NCBI RefSeq assembly: GCF_001761465.1
Contig: NZ_CP017479.1
Span: 1,860,001 to 1,924,000 of the forward strand
Origin: Flavobacterium gilvum
Lineage (GTDB): Bacteria > Bacteroidota > Bacteroidia > Flavobacteriales > Flavobacteriaceae
Direction of reading: 5' to 3'
Length of the DNA: 64,000 bases
Shown in pieces: positions 43,111 through 53,082 of the stretch. The translations under genes and the position numbers were made by a program. Each line of letters opens with the position of its first letter. Position 1 is the first letter of the stretch. The notes below the pieces were generated by a model, which was not told where the DNA came from, did not search any database, and saw only the letters and a list, made by a program, of their open reading frames with translations.

Positions 43111-43230
43111 TGCGAGAGGGATAGAAGCTAGCTACCAAAGTAGCGCGGATAGCCCGACAGCATCATGATAAAAGGGCGTATAACCGCAAAGTGAAATAGC
43201 CCTTTTATCGGGATGGTGGCTCGCCCAAAT
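43111..43230 (+). repeat. Structured repeat family B, copy 3
   Basis: GCGAGAGGGATAGAAGCTA, hairpin GCTACcaaaGTAGC, GGATAGCCCGACAGC, long stem GATAAAAGGGC with GCCCTTTTATC, capped by GTATAACCGCAAAG, then GGCTCGCCCAAA. The closing helix is GCGAG/CTCGC, where copies 1 and 2 have GCGTG/CACGC: a paired change. Confidence 0.85.
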
Positions 43231-43327
43231 AATTTGAAAAGGAAATATTACGCTTTTCAGCAAATTTTTGTTATTGTAGTTTATTTCATAAATTGAGGTG
43301 TTTTTTTATTTATATGTTTTTATCTTT

Positions 43328-43335
43328 TACCTTTG
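43328..43335 (+). promoter_or_regulatory. -7 element of the porin gene
   Basis: TACCTTTG matches TAnnTTTG, 45 nt before the start codon. Confidence 0.5.
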
Positions 43336-43379
43336 CTCGGCATATCTATATAATCATTGCCTAATTATAACTTTTTCAA

Positions 43380-45347
43380 ATGAGGATTTTCTTTTTGTCA
43401 ATTTTTTTAGCTCTTCCGGTTCTTCTTTTTTCACAGCGAAAAAAGGATGTGAATAGTGCTAAAGAAATGGATTATAATACCAAATACAATTCATCGGATA
43501 CCATAAAGAAGAAAAAGGCCCCGGAAGCAACTATTGATATGTATCGAATTATTTCGTTGGAAAAAGATACTACTTATATCGATACCACTCAGTCTATACG
43601 TAAAGCTTATGGTTTTAATTATTTGAGAAAAGATAATTTTGGTCTTATGAGCTTTTCTAATATTGGGGAAACCTATAATACTTTGCAATACGGACTTAAT
43701 GGTTTTTCTCCTTATCCAGGGTTTGGGTTTACCGCAAAACAGTTTAATTATAGCAAGCCCGAGGAAATACGATATGCTAATGTTGCGACTCCAGTAACGG
43801 AGTTATATTTTAGGACAACTATTGTAAGAGGACAATCTACAGATGTGTTTTTTTCGTTGAATCCTTCTCCTCAATTAAATTTTTCGGTTGCCTACAGGGC
43901 ATTGCGTTCCGAAGGTAGGTACATTAATCAAGAAGCCAGAACAAATAATTTTAGATTTACCGCAAGTTATAATACCAAAGACGAAAGGTATGTGTTGAAA
44001 TCGCATTATGTGGCCCAAAAGATTCAGAATGAAGAAAATGGAGGTATTAGCAATGTGAGTAACTTTGAAAGTGGCGATTCTTCTTTTGACAATAGAGCAC
44101 GATTGGGTGTTTATTTTGAAGATGCTATGTCTATACTTAAAGGGAAACGTTTTTTTGTTGACCAAACTTTTAGGATAAATCCAAAAAAAGGAGAGAATAA
44201 TTTGTATGTTACGGAACAGTTTAATTACGAAACTATTTTTTTTAATTATTCACAACAAACGATAGCTTCGAATGTTGGTGGTGAAATTGTGGATCGTTTT
44301 GGTGAAAGTTTTGTGACTAGCGGGATGAACGACAGAACTACTTATAATAAGGTTTACAACAGGCTAGGGGCGGTGTATGAAAACATGACACTAGGTTCTT
44401 TTACTTTTTTTGTTGATGATTTACATTCCAATTATTTTTATAATAATATATTGTATTTTGACTCGGAAACGGTGCCTAATCTATTGAGTCAAGCCATTAA
44501 TGATATTGGAGGGCAATACAATTACCGCAAGGACAAATGGAATGGGAAATTTTCATATTCGAAATCGATTACCAATCAAAATTTATCAAATCTTGACGCG
44601 TCGGCGATATATGATTTGAATGACGAAAATCAAATTTCGTTTCGTTATCAAAACATGAACCGATTGCCTAACAATAATTATAATCTGTACCAAAGCAGTT
44701 ATAAAAAATACAATTGGTCCAATGATTTTGTAAACGAAAAATTAAATTCTATCAGTGTTAATGCTGATACCAAATGGGTTTCTTTGTCCCTACAATATAA
44801 TTCGATAAAAGATTATTTGTATTTTGCTGATATTTCTACGGACGCTGAAAGAGCTGCCAAAACGCAAATTGTTGCTCCGTCACAATACGGACAGATAATT
44901 AATTATGCTTCGTTGAAGGTTGCGAGAGAGTTTGTTGTGGGTAAATTTGCATTGGATAATACTTTATTGTTTCAAAAAGTGGATCAGTCTAATAATGTTT
45001 TGAATGTACCGGAATTTGTAACCCGAAACACCTTGTATTATACAGACAAGATTTTTAATAAAAAATTATTTTTTCAAACGGGAATAGAATTCAATTATTT
45101 CTCAAGCTACTACAGTAATAGTTACAATCCATTGGTTGGAGAGTTTTTTGTACAGGATAAAGTAAAAATTGGGAATTTTCCATTGGTTGATTATTTTATC
45201 AATGCAAAAATTCAACGCACCAGATTTTATCTCAAAGCGGAACACCTAAATTCGTTGTTTTCAAAAAGTAACTATTTTTCTGCACCCGATTATCCGTATC
45301 GTGATTTCTTAATTCGTTTTGGATTAGTTTGGAATTTCTTCAATTAA
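43380..45347 (+). CDS. Putative outer-membrane porin (Porin_10 type)
   Basis: 655 aa with a signal peptide (LPVLLFSQ). Long beta-strand-rich body with many aromatic ends, and a final FGLVWNFFN ending in an aromatic residue, as in outer-membrane barrels. Family members are common in Bacteroidota; substrate unknown. Confidence 0.78.
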   Translation: MRIFFLSIFLALPVLLFSQRKKDVNSAKEMDYNTKYNSSDTIKKKKAPEATIDMYRIISLEKDTTYIDTTQSIRKAYGFNYLRKDNFGLMSFSNIGETYNTLQYGLNGFSPYPGFGFTAKQFNYSKPEEIRYANVATPVTELYFRTTIVRGQSTDVFFSLNPSPQLNFSVAYRALRSEGRYINQEARTNNFRFTASYNTKDERYVLKSHYVAQKIQNEENGGISNVSNFESGDSSFDNRARLGVYFEDAMSILKGKRFFVDQTFRINPKKGENNLYVTEQFNYETIFFNYSQQTIASNVGGEIVDRFGESFVTSGMNDRTTYNKVYNRLGAVYENMTLGSFTFFVDDLHSNYFYNNILYFDSETVPNLLSQAINDIGGQYNYRKDKWNGKFSYSKSITNQNLSNLDASAIYDLNDENQISFRYQNMNRLPNNNYNLYQSSYKKYNWSNDFVNEKLNSISVNADTKWVSLSLQYNSIKDYLYFADISTDAERAAKTQIVAPSQYGQIINYASLKVAREFVVGKFALDNTLLFQKVDQSNNVLNVPEFVTRNTLYYTDKIFNKKLFFQTGIEFNYFSSYYSNSYNPLVGEFFVQDKVKIGNFPLVDYFINAKIQRTRFYLKAEHLNSLFSKSNYFSAPDYPYRDFLIRFGLVWNFFN

Positions 45348-45453
45348 TTTGGAACTTAGTGTTTTAAATTATTATTGAAATTATGATTATCTTTACTTTG
45401 TATATTAACTATATAGAACAAGTATAGTTTTAACTAACTCAAAAGAAATCAAA

Positions 45454-46815
45454 ATGGAATATTCAGAAAATATATTAGGAACGATTGGTAATACACCATT
45501 GGTAAAACTTAATAAAGTGACTGCCGAGGTAAAGGCTTTGGTTCTTGCAAAAGTAGAAACTTTCAATCCGGGTAATTCGGTAAAAGACCGGATGGCCGTG
45601 AAAATGATTGAAGATGCAGAAGCTGATGGGCGATTGAAACCTGGAGGAACTATAATAGAAGGAACTTCGGGGAATACAGGGATGGGACTGGCATTGGTAG
45701 CTATTGTAAAAGGCTATAAGCTGATTTGTGTAATGTCTGATAAGCAATCCAAAGAAAAAATGGATATTCTTCGTGCGGTGGGAGCCAAAGTAATAGTTTG
45801 TCCCACCGATGTTGAACCCACCGATCCGCGTTCTTATTATTCGGTGTCCAAAAAATTGGCGGAGGAAACTCCTAATTCCTGGTATGCAAATCAATACGAC
45901 AATTTATCCAATACGGTGGCACATTATGAACAAACTGGCCCCGAAATTTGGAAACAGACAGAAGGTAAAATTACCCATTTTGTTGTTGGTGTTGGGACGG
46001 GTGGAACTATTTCTGGAGTTGGGAAATACTTAAAAGAGAAAAATCCAAATATAAAAATTTGGGGAATCGATACGTATGGTTCGGTTTTCAAAAAGTACCA
46101 TGAAACGGGAATTTTTGATGAAAATGAAATTTACTCTTATATAACCGAAGGAATCGGGGAAGATATTTTGCCAAAGAATGTGGATTTTTCCATAATAGAT
46201 GGGTTTACCAAAGTTACAGATAAAGATGCCGCAATCTATACCCGAAAAATTGCACTCGAGGAAGGGGTTTTTGTTGGGAATTCTGCAGGAGCTGCCATAA
46301 AAGGACTGCTGCAACTTAAGGAGCATTTTAAGCCCGATGACGTTGTGGTAGTATTATTTCATGACTCCGGAAGTCGTTATGTGGGCAAAATGTTCAACGA
46401 CGACTGGATGCGAGAGAGAGGGTTTCTTGAGGAAGATTATACCAAAGCCGAAGATGTAATCAAAGATCATATGGACAAACAATTGATTGTGGTTCGTACA
46501 GAGGAATTGGTTTCGCACGCTATCGAAAGAATGCGTAAACATAATATTTCGCAACTGCCTGTGGTTGATATTTCTGGTTTTGTGGGTTCTGTTGATGAAA
46601 CGGATTTGTTTCGAAGTTATATCGCTGATAAAAATGTAATTGACAAGCCCATCAAAGAAGTGATGGGAAAAGCTTTTCCGGTTGTAAAACTAAACACTTC
46701 AATCGAAAAAGTATCTCGATTATTTACCAAAGAAAATGATGCGGTATTGGTAGATCTTGAAAATGGACATCATCAAATTATTACGAAATCGGATATTATT
46801 AAGTCGATGAAGTAG
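45454..46815 (+). CDS. Cystathionine beta-synthase with CBS domains
   Basis: 453 aa. PLP-dependent fold II domain to about 310, with the lysine in NSVKDRMAVKMI (K44), the phosphate loop GTSGNTGMG and GTGGTISG. From about 340 a pair of CBS domains (LVSHAIERMRKHNISQLPVVD; INK-like NTSIEKVSRLF) follows. It condenses serine and homocysteine or acts as cysteine synthase. No heme-binding N-terminus. Confidence 0.9.
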   Translation: MEYSENILGTIGNTPLVKLNKVTAEVKALVLAKVETFNPGNSVKDRMAVKMIEDAEADGRLKPGGTIIEGTSGNTGMGLALVAIVKGYKLICVMSDKQSKEKMDILRAVGAKVIVCPTDVEPTDPRSYYSVSKKLAEETPNSWYANQYDNLSNTVAHYEQTGPEIWKQTEGKITHFVVGVGTGGTISGVGKYLKEKNPNIKIWGIDTYGSVFKKYHETGIFDENEIYSYITEGIGEDILPKNVDFSIIDGFTKVTDKDAAIYTRKIALEEGVFVGNSAGAAIKGLLQLKEHFKPDDVVVVLFHDSGSRYVGKMFNDDWMRERGFLEEDYTKAEDVIKDHMDKQLIVVRTEELVSHAIERMRKHNISQLPVVDISGFVGSVDETDLFRSYIADKNVIDKPIKEVMGKAFPVVKLNTSIEKVSRLFTKENDAVLVDLENGHHQIITKSDIIKSMK

Positions 46816-46882
46816 TATCAATTACAGATTTAATTTTGAAAATCTGAAATCAACAATCATTAATCTTAAATCTGAAATTAAA

Positions 46883-47365
46883 TTGACTTTTACCGCCATA
46901 GATTTTGAAACTGCAACTGGTTACCATCCGTGTTCCGTCGGAATTGTTACTGTCGAAAATGGGATTATTGTAGATGAGTTTGTGACTTTAATCAAACCGC
47001 ATAATAATGAATATAATCCCTATACGATTAGGGTTCATGGAATTCATCCGAGTGATACAATAAATGCCAGGACTTTTCTGGAGGTATTCCCCGAAATTAA
47101 AAAAAGACTTCAAAATAGGGTTGTTGTCGCTCATAACGAAAGTTTTGATCGTAATGTTTTGTCCAAAACTATGGCTTTTTATGGTTTGAATTATGAAGAT
47201 TTGAATATTGGTTTCCGTTGGGAATGTACCGTGAAAATCTATAAATCCATAGGATTGAAGCCCGCCACTTTAAGCGAATGTTGTAGGGTTATGCAAATTG
47301 AGTTGAATCATCACGAGGCATTATCTGATGCTCGTGCTTGTGCTCAATTGTATTTACTCAGATGA
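46883..47365 (+). CDS. 3'-5' exonuclease, DnaQ-like (DEDDh)
   Basis: 160 aa. DFETATG has the first Asp and Glu, HNESFDRNVL a further Asp and HHEALSDARACAQL the His and last Asp of the DEDDh set. The start is TTG at 46883; no in-frame ATG exists upstream and homologues typically begin right before the DFE motif. It resembles the epsilon subunit but is short and lone, so it is probably a repair or RNA exonuclease. Confidence 0.85.
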   Translation: MTFTAIDFETATGYHPCSVGIVTVENGIIVDEFVTLIKPHNNEYNPYTIRVHGIHPSDTINARTFLEVFPEIKKRLQNRVVVAHNESFDRNVLSKTMAFYGLNYEDLNIGFRWECTVKIYKSIGLKPATLSECCRVMQIELNHHEALSDARACAQLYLLR

Positions 47366-47507
47366 AGCTCTTTTTTAAAAAAAAGATTATTTTTACAATA
47401 ATTGCTAAATATATTTCATTTTGTAAGTTAATTTGTCTTTTTTTTGCTACTTTAGATAAAAAGACAAATAATCTAAGTGCCAAAAAGCATTCAAAAAAAG
47501 TTGCAAA

Positions 47508-48779
47508 ATGAAAGAAGATTTTCTCCATTACCTTTGGAAGTTCAAAAAGTTTGATACTTTAAATTTAAAAACTTGTAGCCAAGAGGAAATCATTATCAGT
47601 AATGTTGGTCAGTATCTGGAATTGGCAGGCCCCGATTTTTTTAATGCCCAAATTACTATTGGTAATCAAAAATGGGCAGGAAATGTTGAAATTCATGTTA
47701 AATCCTCTGATTGGTATGTGCATAATCATGAAAAAGATTCGGGTTATGAGAATGTGATTTTGCATGTGGTTTGGGAACATGATTCCGAAATTTTTAGGAG
47801 TAATAACACCGAAATCCCTGTTCTTGAACTTAAAAAATATGTCGACAAGGAGACTATAAATAATTATCAAAAATTGGTTTCTCCAAAATCATGGATTTAT
47901 TGTGAAAAGCAATTGATTGAAATTTCCCAATTTGTATTGATAAATTGGCAGGAACGTTTGTTTTTTGAGCGTTTACAGCGAAAATCAGAATTAATTTTGG
48001 TTTTATTGCAATCGGCCAATAATGATTGGGAAGCGGTTTTGTTTTGTCTTTTGGCAAAGAATTTTGGTTTGAATACAAATGGTGAAATTTTTCTCAAAAT
48101 TGCTCAGTCCATTCCTTTTTCGGTTATTCGAAAAGAATGTTTTGAAGTAGAAAATCTAGAGGCTTTGTTGTTTGGATTCGCAGGATTACTGGATACAGAA
48201 AAAGAGGATACTTATTTCAACGATTTAAAATTTAGGTATTTTTATCTGCTTCACAAATACCAAATCGAGAAAAGCTATTTTGAACCCATTCAGTTTTTTA
48301 AACATCGTCCAGATAATTTTCCCACGATTCGACTTTCTCAATTAGCCAACTTATATCACAAACAGCAAAATCTTTTTTCTAAAATAATAGATTTACATTC
48401 GCTCGAAGCAATATATGAGGTTTTACGTGTTTCGGTAGCTCCCTATTGGGAAACGCATTATCAGTTTGATAAACAAAGTCCGTGGAAAAAGAAAACTTTG
48501 ACACAATCTTTTATGGATTTGATTGTTTTGAATGCGGTTATTCCGCTTCAATTTGCCTATACCAAGAGTCAAGGCAAAGAAATCTCCGAAGATTTAATTG
48601 CTGTTTTAAATGATGTTGAACCCGAAAAGAATTCTATAATTGATAAGTTTGGTTCGTTTGGAATAAAGGCAAAAAATGCTTTCGAAACGCAATCACTTTT
48701 GCAATTAAAAAAAGAATATTGCGATAGGAATAAATGTTTGGATTGTGCTATAGGAATGGAGTTGCTGAAAAATAATTAG
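47508..48779 (+). CDS. DUF2851 family protein
   Basis: 423 aa. The start (MKEDFLHYLWKFKKFDTLNL) and the block WAGNVEIHVKSSDWYVHNHEKD with VILHVVWEHD mark DUF2851. The end has C-DRNKCLDCAIG, a possible metal site. Function unknown; common across Bacteroidota. Confidence 0.88.
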   Translation: MKEDFLHYLWKFKKFDTLNLKTCSQEEIIISNVGQYLELAGPDFFNAQITIGNQKWAGNVEIHVKSSDWYVHNHEKDSGYENVILHVVWEHDSEIFRSNNTEIPVLELKKYVDKETINNYQKLVSPKSWIYCEKQLIEISQFVLINWQERLFFERLQRKSELILVLLQSANNDWEAVLFCLLAKNFGLNTNGEIFLKIAQSIPFSVIRKECFEVENLEALLFGFAGLLDTEKEDTYFNDLKFRYFYLLHKYQIEKSYFEPIQFFKHRPDNFPTIRLSQLANLYHKQQNLFSKIIDLHSLEAIYEVLRVSVAPYWETHYQFDKQSPWKKKTLTQSFMDLIVLNAVIPLQFAYTKSQGKEISEDLIAVLNDVEPEKNSIIDKFGSFGIKAKNAFETQSLLQLKKEYCDRNKCLDCAIGMELLKNN

Positions 48780-48832
48780 AGAATTTGAAAATTAGGTAAA
48801 TGGATAATTTGTAAGTTTGTAAAAAATAAAAA

Positions 48833-49060
48833 ATGCGAGCAATTTTAAAACTAAAGTTCTTTTTCGAGAAATACGGGTTTCACGTATCATCCCGCTTGGC
48901 TGATAAATTAGGAATGCGTGTGACAAATGTTCGTTTATTTTTTATTTATATTTCGTTTGTTACCGTAGGTTTAGGATTTGGAGTCTATCTTACTTTGGCT
49001 TTTTGGATAAGACTAAAAGATTTAATTCGTGCGAAAAGAACTTCAGTATTTGATTTGTAG
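48833..49060 (+). CDS. Small PspC-domain-like membrane protein
   Basis: 75 aa. SRLADKLGMRVTNVRLFFIYISFVTVGLGFGVYLTLAFWI resembles the PspC domain with one or two transmembrane segments. It starts 54 nt after the DUF2851 gene. Role unknown. Confidence 0.72.
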   Translation: MRAILKLKFFFEKYGFHVSSRLADKLGMRVTNVRLFFIYISFVTVGLGFGVYLTLAFWIRLKDLIRAKRTSVFDL

Positions 49061-49075
49061 AAATAGCGATAATTA

Positions 49076-49119
49076 AAAAAGGGATTTTAAAGTTTGACCA
49101 CTTTAAAATCCCTTTTTTA
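49076..49119. terminator. Bidirectional terminator between PspC-like and permease genes
   Basis: AAAAGGGATTTTAAAGT, loop TTGACC, ACTTTAAAATCCCTTTT, flanked by A and T runs and located between convergent genes. Confidence 0.9.
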
Positions 49120-49133
49120 TTTGTTTCGAAAAA

Positions 49134-50588
49134 TTAATTTTCCGGAGTATCAGATAATTTACTGTTTTTCTTTCCGTAGAGGAAGTAGATTACGATTCCT
49201 AATGCCATCCAAACTACCAGACGAATCCAACTTTCATTAGGTAAAGAGTACATTAAAGCCAAACAAACTACAATACCAGCAATTGGAACAAATGGAACCA
49301 ATGGTGTTCTGAACGATCTTTCGGCATCTGGCATTTTTTTACGCATTACCATTACACCAATACAAACCAAAACGAAAGCTAATAATGTTCCAATACTTAC
49401 CATATGTCCTAAGTCACTTACTGGAACAAAACCAGCAAAAATACTTACGAAGAATAAGAAGAAAAGATTGGTTTTCCAAGGTGTACGGTATTTAGCATGG
49501 ATTGAACTAAAGAATGGAGGCAATAAACCATCTTTACTCATTGTATAAAACACACGACTTTGTCCCATTAGCATCACTAACATTACCGAAGTATAACCTG
49601 CTAAAATAGCTACAATTAGACCTGTTTGTAAAAAGTCATATCCTGTTTTCGCAAATGCTGTTGCTGCAGGTTTCGCATCTCCTGCAAATACGGTGTAGTT
49701 AACAAGTCCTGTCATAACGTGTGCAAATAATACATATAGTATGGTACATATTATAAGTGAACCCAAAATACCTATTGGCATTCCTTTTTGAGGATTTTTG
49801 GCTTCTTGCGCTGCTGTTGATACGGCATCAAAACCAATGAATGCAAAAAACACAGTTCCCGCACCAGCAGCTATACCAGACCATCCAAATTCGCCAAAAA
49901 CACCTGTGTTTTTAGGGATATATGGAGTGTAATTTGCTTGGTCAATAAAGCCCCATCCTAAAGTGATAAACATAATCACAACGGCAACTTTTACTATAAC
50001 AAGGATGTTGTTCAGAGAGGCTGATTCTTTTGTTCCTCGGATTAATAGTAAGGATAATAAAGAGACAATAAATATTGCGGGTAAATTTATAATTCCGCCT
50101 TCTACTATCGTACCATCGCTCAGTTTAAGTGTTTCCCAAGGCGAGCAAATCAAGTTATGAGGTAGATGAATGCCATATTTATTCAGTAATTCGAGCAAAT
50201 AACGTGACCAGCTTACTCCAACAGTTGCTGCTCCCAAAGCATATTCTAGAACTAAATCCCATCCAATAATCCATGCCATAAATTCTCCCATTGTAGCATA
50301 TGAGTAGGTGTATGCACTACCTGCGACAGGAATCATCGAAGCAAATTCTGCATAACATAGTCCTGCAAAAGCACATCCTACTGCTGCCAAAATAAATGAA
50401 AGAGTAACTGCAGGCCCTGCATGTTCTGCTGCAGCAATTCCTGTTAAAGAGAATAATCCAGCTCCAATGATGGCTCCTACTCCTAACGCTACGAGTGATC
50501 CTGATGATAAGGTTCTTTTTAATCCTTTTTCAGAATCACTAGCTTCTGCCAGAAGTAGACCTAATGGTTTTCTTTTCCAAATAGACAT
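49134..50588 (-). CDS. APC-family amino acid permease (cationic amino acid transporter type)
   Basis: 484 aa with about 12-14 transmembrane helices. GVGAIIGAGLFSLTGIAA is the substrate-binding unwound helix 1 of APC proteins, and FFAFIGFDAVSTAAQEAKNPQKG the helix 6 region. Similar to YfnA/CAT permeases. Substrate likely an amino acid, not defined. Confidence 0.88.
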   Translation of the reverse strand: MSIWKRKPLGLLLAEASDSEKGLKRTLSSGSLVALGVGAIIGAGLFSLTGIAAAEHAGPAVTLSFILAAVGCAFAGLCYAEFASMIPVAGSAYTYSYATMGEFMAWIIGWDLVLEYALGAATVGVSWSRYLLELLNKYGIHLPHNLICSPWETLKLSDGTIVEGGIINLPAIFIVSLLSLLLIRGTKESASLNNILVIVKVAVVIMFITLGWGFIDQANYTPYIPKNTGVFGEFGWSGIAAGAGTVFFAFIGFDAVSTAAQEAKNPQKGMPIGILGSLIICTILYVLFAHVMTGLVNYTVFAGDAKPAATAFAKTGYDFLQTGLIVAILAGYTSVMLVMLMGQSRVFYTMSKDGLLPPFFSSIHAKYRTPWKTNLFFLFFVSIFAGFVPVSDLGHMVSIGTLLAFVLVCIGVMVMRKKMPDAERSFRTPLVPFVPIAGIVVCLALMYSLPNESWIRLVVWMALGIVIYFLYGKKNSKLSDTPEN

Positions 50589-50841
50589 GTTTTATCGTTT
50601 AAATGTTATTAAGTGCCAAATGTATAGTTTTTTATAAAAAATAAAAACAATATTTTCATTTTGATAACAATTTTACTGCGATTTCTGTTTTTTTATTAGG
50701 TCAAAAAACAGTACTGATTTTCCGAAAACGATTAAGAAATTTCTGCTTGCTATTTTTCTTATAAAAAAATTGATTTATTTCGGATATTTCATATTTTTAG
50801 ATTTTCATTGGTTATTTAGTACAAATGAATCCACTATGAAT

Positions 50842-51720
50842 ATGAAAACTATTAAAGATTATTTTAAATTTTCCCGTGAACAACGAGCAGGAATTCTTGT
50901 TTTGTTTGGTATTATAGTAGTCCTGCAATTAGCTTACTTTTTTATAGATTTTAATGGAATTGAAAAGGAATATCCCGATAAACAAAAATGGCTTTCGTTG
51001 CAATCAGAAGTTGATGATGCTAAAAGAGCCAATTTTAATGATAAACCTAAAATATTTCCTTTCAATCCTAATTTTATTTCAGATTACAAAGGGTATAAAT
51101 TAGGAATGTCTGTTCGGGAAATTGACAGACTTCTTGCATTTAGAAAAGAGAATAAATTTGTTAATTCTGCCAAGGAATTTCAAGAGGTAACAAAGGTTTC
51201 TGATTCATTGCTGAATGTGATTTCGCCTTTTTTCAAATTCCCCGATTGGGTAAGTCGAAAGAAGGAGTTTTCAGGTTATAAAAATACGCAGTTTCCAACT
51301 TTTGCTAAAAAAGAAAAAATTATTCTAATCGATATTAATCAGGCTACAAAGGAAGATTTGATAAAAATAAGTGGAATCGGAGAGGTGATTTCGCTTCGAA
51401 TTTTAACTCAAAAAGAAAAACTTGGGGCATTTGTTTCGATGGAACAGCTTAAAGAAGTTTGGGGTTTGTCGCCGGAAGTGATTCATAATTTAAATGAGCA
51501 TTTTTCTGTTATGAAGCTTCCGCCTTTGAATAAAATTGATATTAATAATGCCTCATTAAAGGAACTATCTCAATTTTTTTATTTCAAAAATGATTTGGCT
51601 CGACAAATTGTAAAATATAGAAGCATGAATGGGGATTTTAAAAATATTGAGGATTTAGTAAAAATTAATGGCTTTCCTGCTGAAAAGGCAAATTTTATTG
51701 CTTTATATTTGAGCTTTTAA
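50842..51720 (+). CDS. Helix-hairpin-helix protein, ComEA-like, membrane-anchored
   Basis: 292 aa from ATG 50842 (ATG 50836 is equally possible; an upstream TTG at 50770 was rejected). One N-terminal transmembrane helix (GILVLFGIIVVLQLAYFFI). Helix-hairpin-helix units appear as IDINQATKEDLIKISGIGEVISLRIL and IDINNASLKELSQFF. Such proteins bind DNA without sequence specificity; ComEA is involved in DNA uptake. Role here is inferred only. Confidence 0.8.
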   Translation: MKTIKDYFKFSREQRAGILVLFGIIVVLQLAYFFIDFNGIEKEYPDKQKWLSLQSEVDDAKRANFNDKPKIFPFNPNFISDYKGYKLGMSVREIDRLLAFRKENKFVNSAKEFQEVTKVSDSLLNVISPFFKFPDWVSRKKEFSGYKNTQFPTFAKKEKIILIDINQATKEDLIKISGIGEVISLRILTQKEKLGAFVSMEQLKEVWGLSPEVIHNLNEHFSVMKLPPLNKIDINNASLKELSQFFYFKNDLARQIVKYRSMNGDFKNIEDLVKINGFPAEKANFIALYLSF

Positions 51721-51734
51721 CACGAAGGATATTT

Positions 51735-52880
51735 ATGATGAATTTTGATTATAGTGAAACTCAATCTTTGATAGCGCAATCTATTAAGGATTTTGCCGAA
51801 AAAAATATTAGACCTTATATAATGGAATGGGATGAAGTTCAGATTTTCCCTGTTCCGCTTTTCAAAAAACTGGGTGAAATGGGTTTTATGGGTGCGCTTG
51901 TTCCTGTCGAATTGGGAGGCTCTGGACTGAGTTACCATGAATATATTACCGTTGTGGAAGAAATTTCCAAAGTCGATCCTTCTATTGGGCTGTCTGTTGC
52001 GGCTCACAATTCGTTGTGTGTGAATCATATTTTGACTTTCGGAAATGATGAACAAAAGAAAAAATGGATTCCAAAACTAGCCAGCGGAGAACATATAGGG
52101 GCGTGGGGATTGACCGAGCATAATACTGGATCTGATGCGGGAGGGATGAATACTACTGCTGTTCGTGATGGAGATTTTTGGGTAATCAATGGAGCTAAAA
52201 ATTTTATTACCCATGGTATTTCGGGTGATATTGCTGTGGTGATTGTTCGCACCGGTGAAAAGGGAGATTCTAAAGGAATGACTGCATTTGTTTTTGAAAA
52301 AGGAATGGCAGGATTTACTTCTGGTAAAAAAGAAAATAAATTAGGAATGCGAGCGAGTGAAACGGCCGAATTAATTTTTGACAATTGCAGGATTCCAGAT
52401 GCTAACCGGTTGGGTGAAGTAGGGCAGGGATTCGTGCAGGCAATGAAAATTTTGGACGGAGGTCGTATATCTATTGGTGCTTTGGCTTTGGGGATTGCAA
52501 AAGGGGCTTATGAGGCGGCTTTAAAATATTCAAAAGAACGATATCAGTTTGGGCAACCGATATCTGAATTTCAGGCAATTTCTTTCAAGTTGGTTGATAT
52601 GGCTACCGATATAGAAGCTTCAGAATTGTTATTGCACAAAGCGGCTTTTTTGAAAGAACAGAATAGACCGGTAACAAGATTGGGGGCGATGGCAAAAATG
52701 TATTCCTCCGAAATGTGTGTAAAAGTAGCCAATGATGCTGTTCAAATTCACGGAGGTTATGGTTATACCAAAGATTATCCGGTTGAGAAATTCTATCGGG
52801 ATTCGAAATTATGTACCATTGGTGAAGGTACAACCGAAATTCAGAAATTGGTAATTTCAAGGGATTTGCTTAAGGACTAG
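51735..52880 (+). CDS. Acyl-CoA dehydrogenase
   Basis: 381 aa. LTEHNTGSDAGG and NFITHG are FAD/substrate motifs; ALGIAKGAYEAALKYSKERYQFG is the typical dimer-interface region; TIGEGTTEIQ near the end has the catalytic-base Glu. It oxidises acyl-CoA and passes electrons to ETF. It follows the HhH gene by 14 nt. ATG 51738 is an alternative start. Confidence 0.93.
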   Translation: MMNFDYSETQSLIAQSIKDFAEKNIRPYIMEWDEVQIFPVPLFKKLGEMGFMGALVPVELGGSGLSYHEYITVVEEISKVDPSIGLSVAAHNSLCVNHILTFGNDEQKKKWIPKLASGEHIGAWGLTEHNTGSDAGGMNTTAVRDGDFWVINGAKNFITHGISGDIAVVIVRTGEKGDSKGMTAFVFEKGMAGFTSGKKENKLGMRASETAELIFDNCRIPDANRLGEVGQGFVQAMKILDGGRISIGALALGIAKGAYEAALKYSKERYQFGQPISEFQAISFKLVDMATDIEASELLLHKAAFLKEQNRPVTRLGAMAKMYSSEMCVKVANDAVQIHGGYGYTKDYPVEKFYRDSKLCTIGEGTTEIQKLVISRDLLKD

Positions 52881-53045
52881 AAAAAGAGTCTAGAAAATAG
52901 AGTAAAGAAAATAGAGGGGAGGCTTTGAAAAACGTGCAGCTGAGTATTTATTAGTTTTGGGTGTATTTTCTTTATTCTTTTCTCTCTCCTCTTTCTTTTA
53001 GAAAAAATAATTTGCAATTTATAATTCGAAATCCAAAATAATGTT

Positions 53046-53053
53046 TAATTTTG
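53046..53053 (+). promoter_or_regulatory. -7 element of rpsU
   Basis: TAATTTTG matches TAnnTTTG. It overlaps an in-frame ATG at 53041, which therefore cannot be the real start. Confidence 0.6.
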
Positions 53054-53064
53054 CAGCCTTAACG

Positions 53065-53076
53065 AAAGGGGGTGAT
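53065..53076 (+). promoter_or_regulatory. Strong Shine-Dalgarno sequence of rpsU
   Basis: AAAGGGGGTGAT, 6 nt before the ATG, matches the full anti-Shine-Dalgarno complement AAAGGAGGTGAT at 11 of 12 positions. Other genes in this window lack such a site. Known work on Flavobacterium shows that ribosomal protein bS21 hides the anti-Shine-Dalgarno, and that rpsU keeps a strong one, giving autoregulation. Confidence 0.85.
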
Positions 53077-53082
53077 AAAATT

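Noticed and set aside
47431..47469. ATTTGTCTTTTT and AAAAAGACAAAT before the DUF2851 gene, resembling the Rrf2-type half-sites
   Set aside because: The halves face outward with a different gap, so they do not form the AAAAGA-N8-TCTTTT palindrome; more likely an AT-rich chance hairpin.
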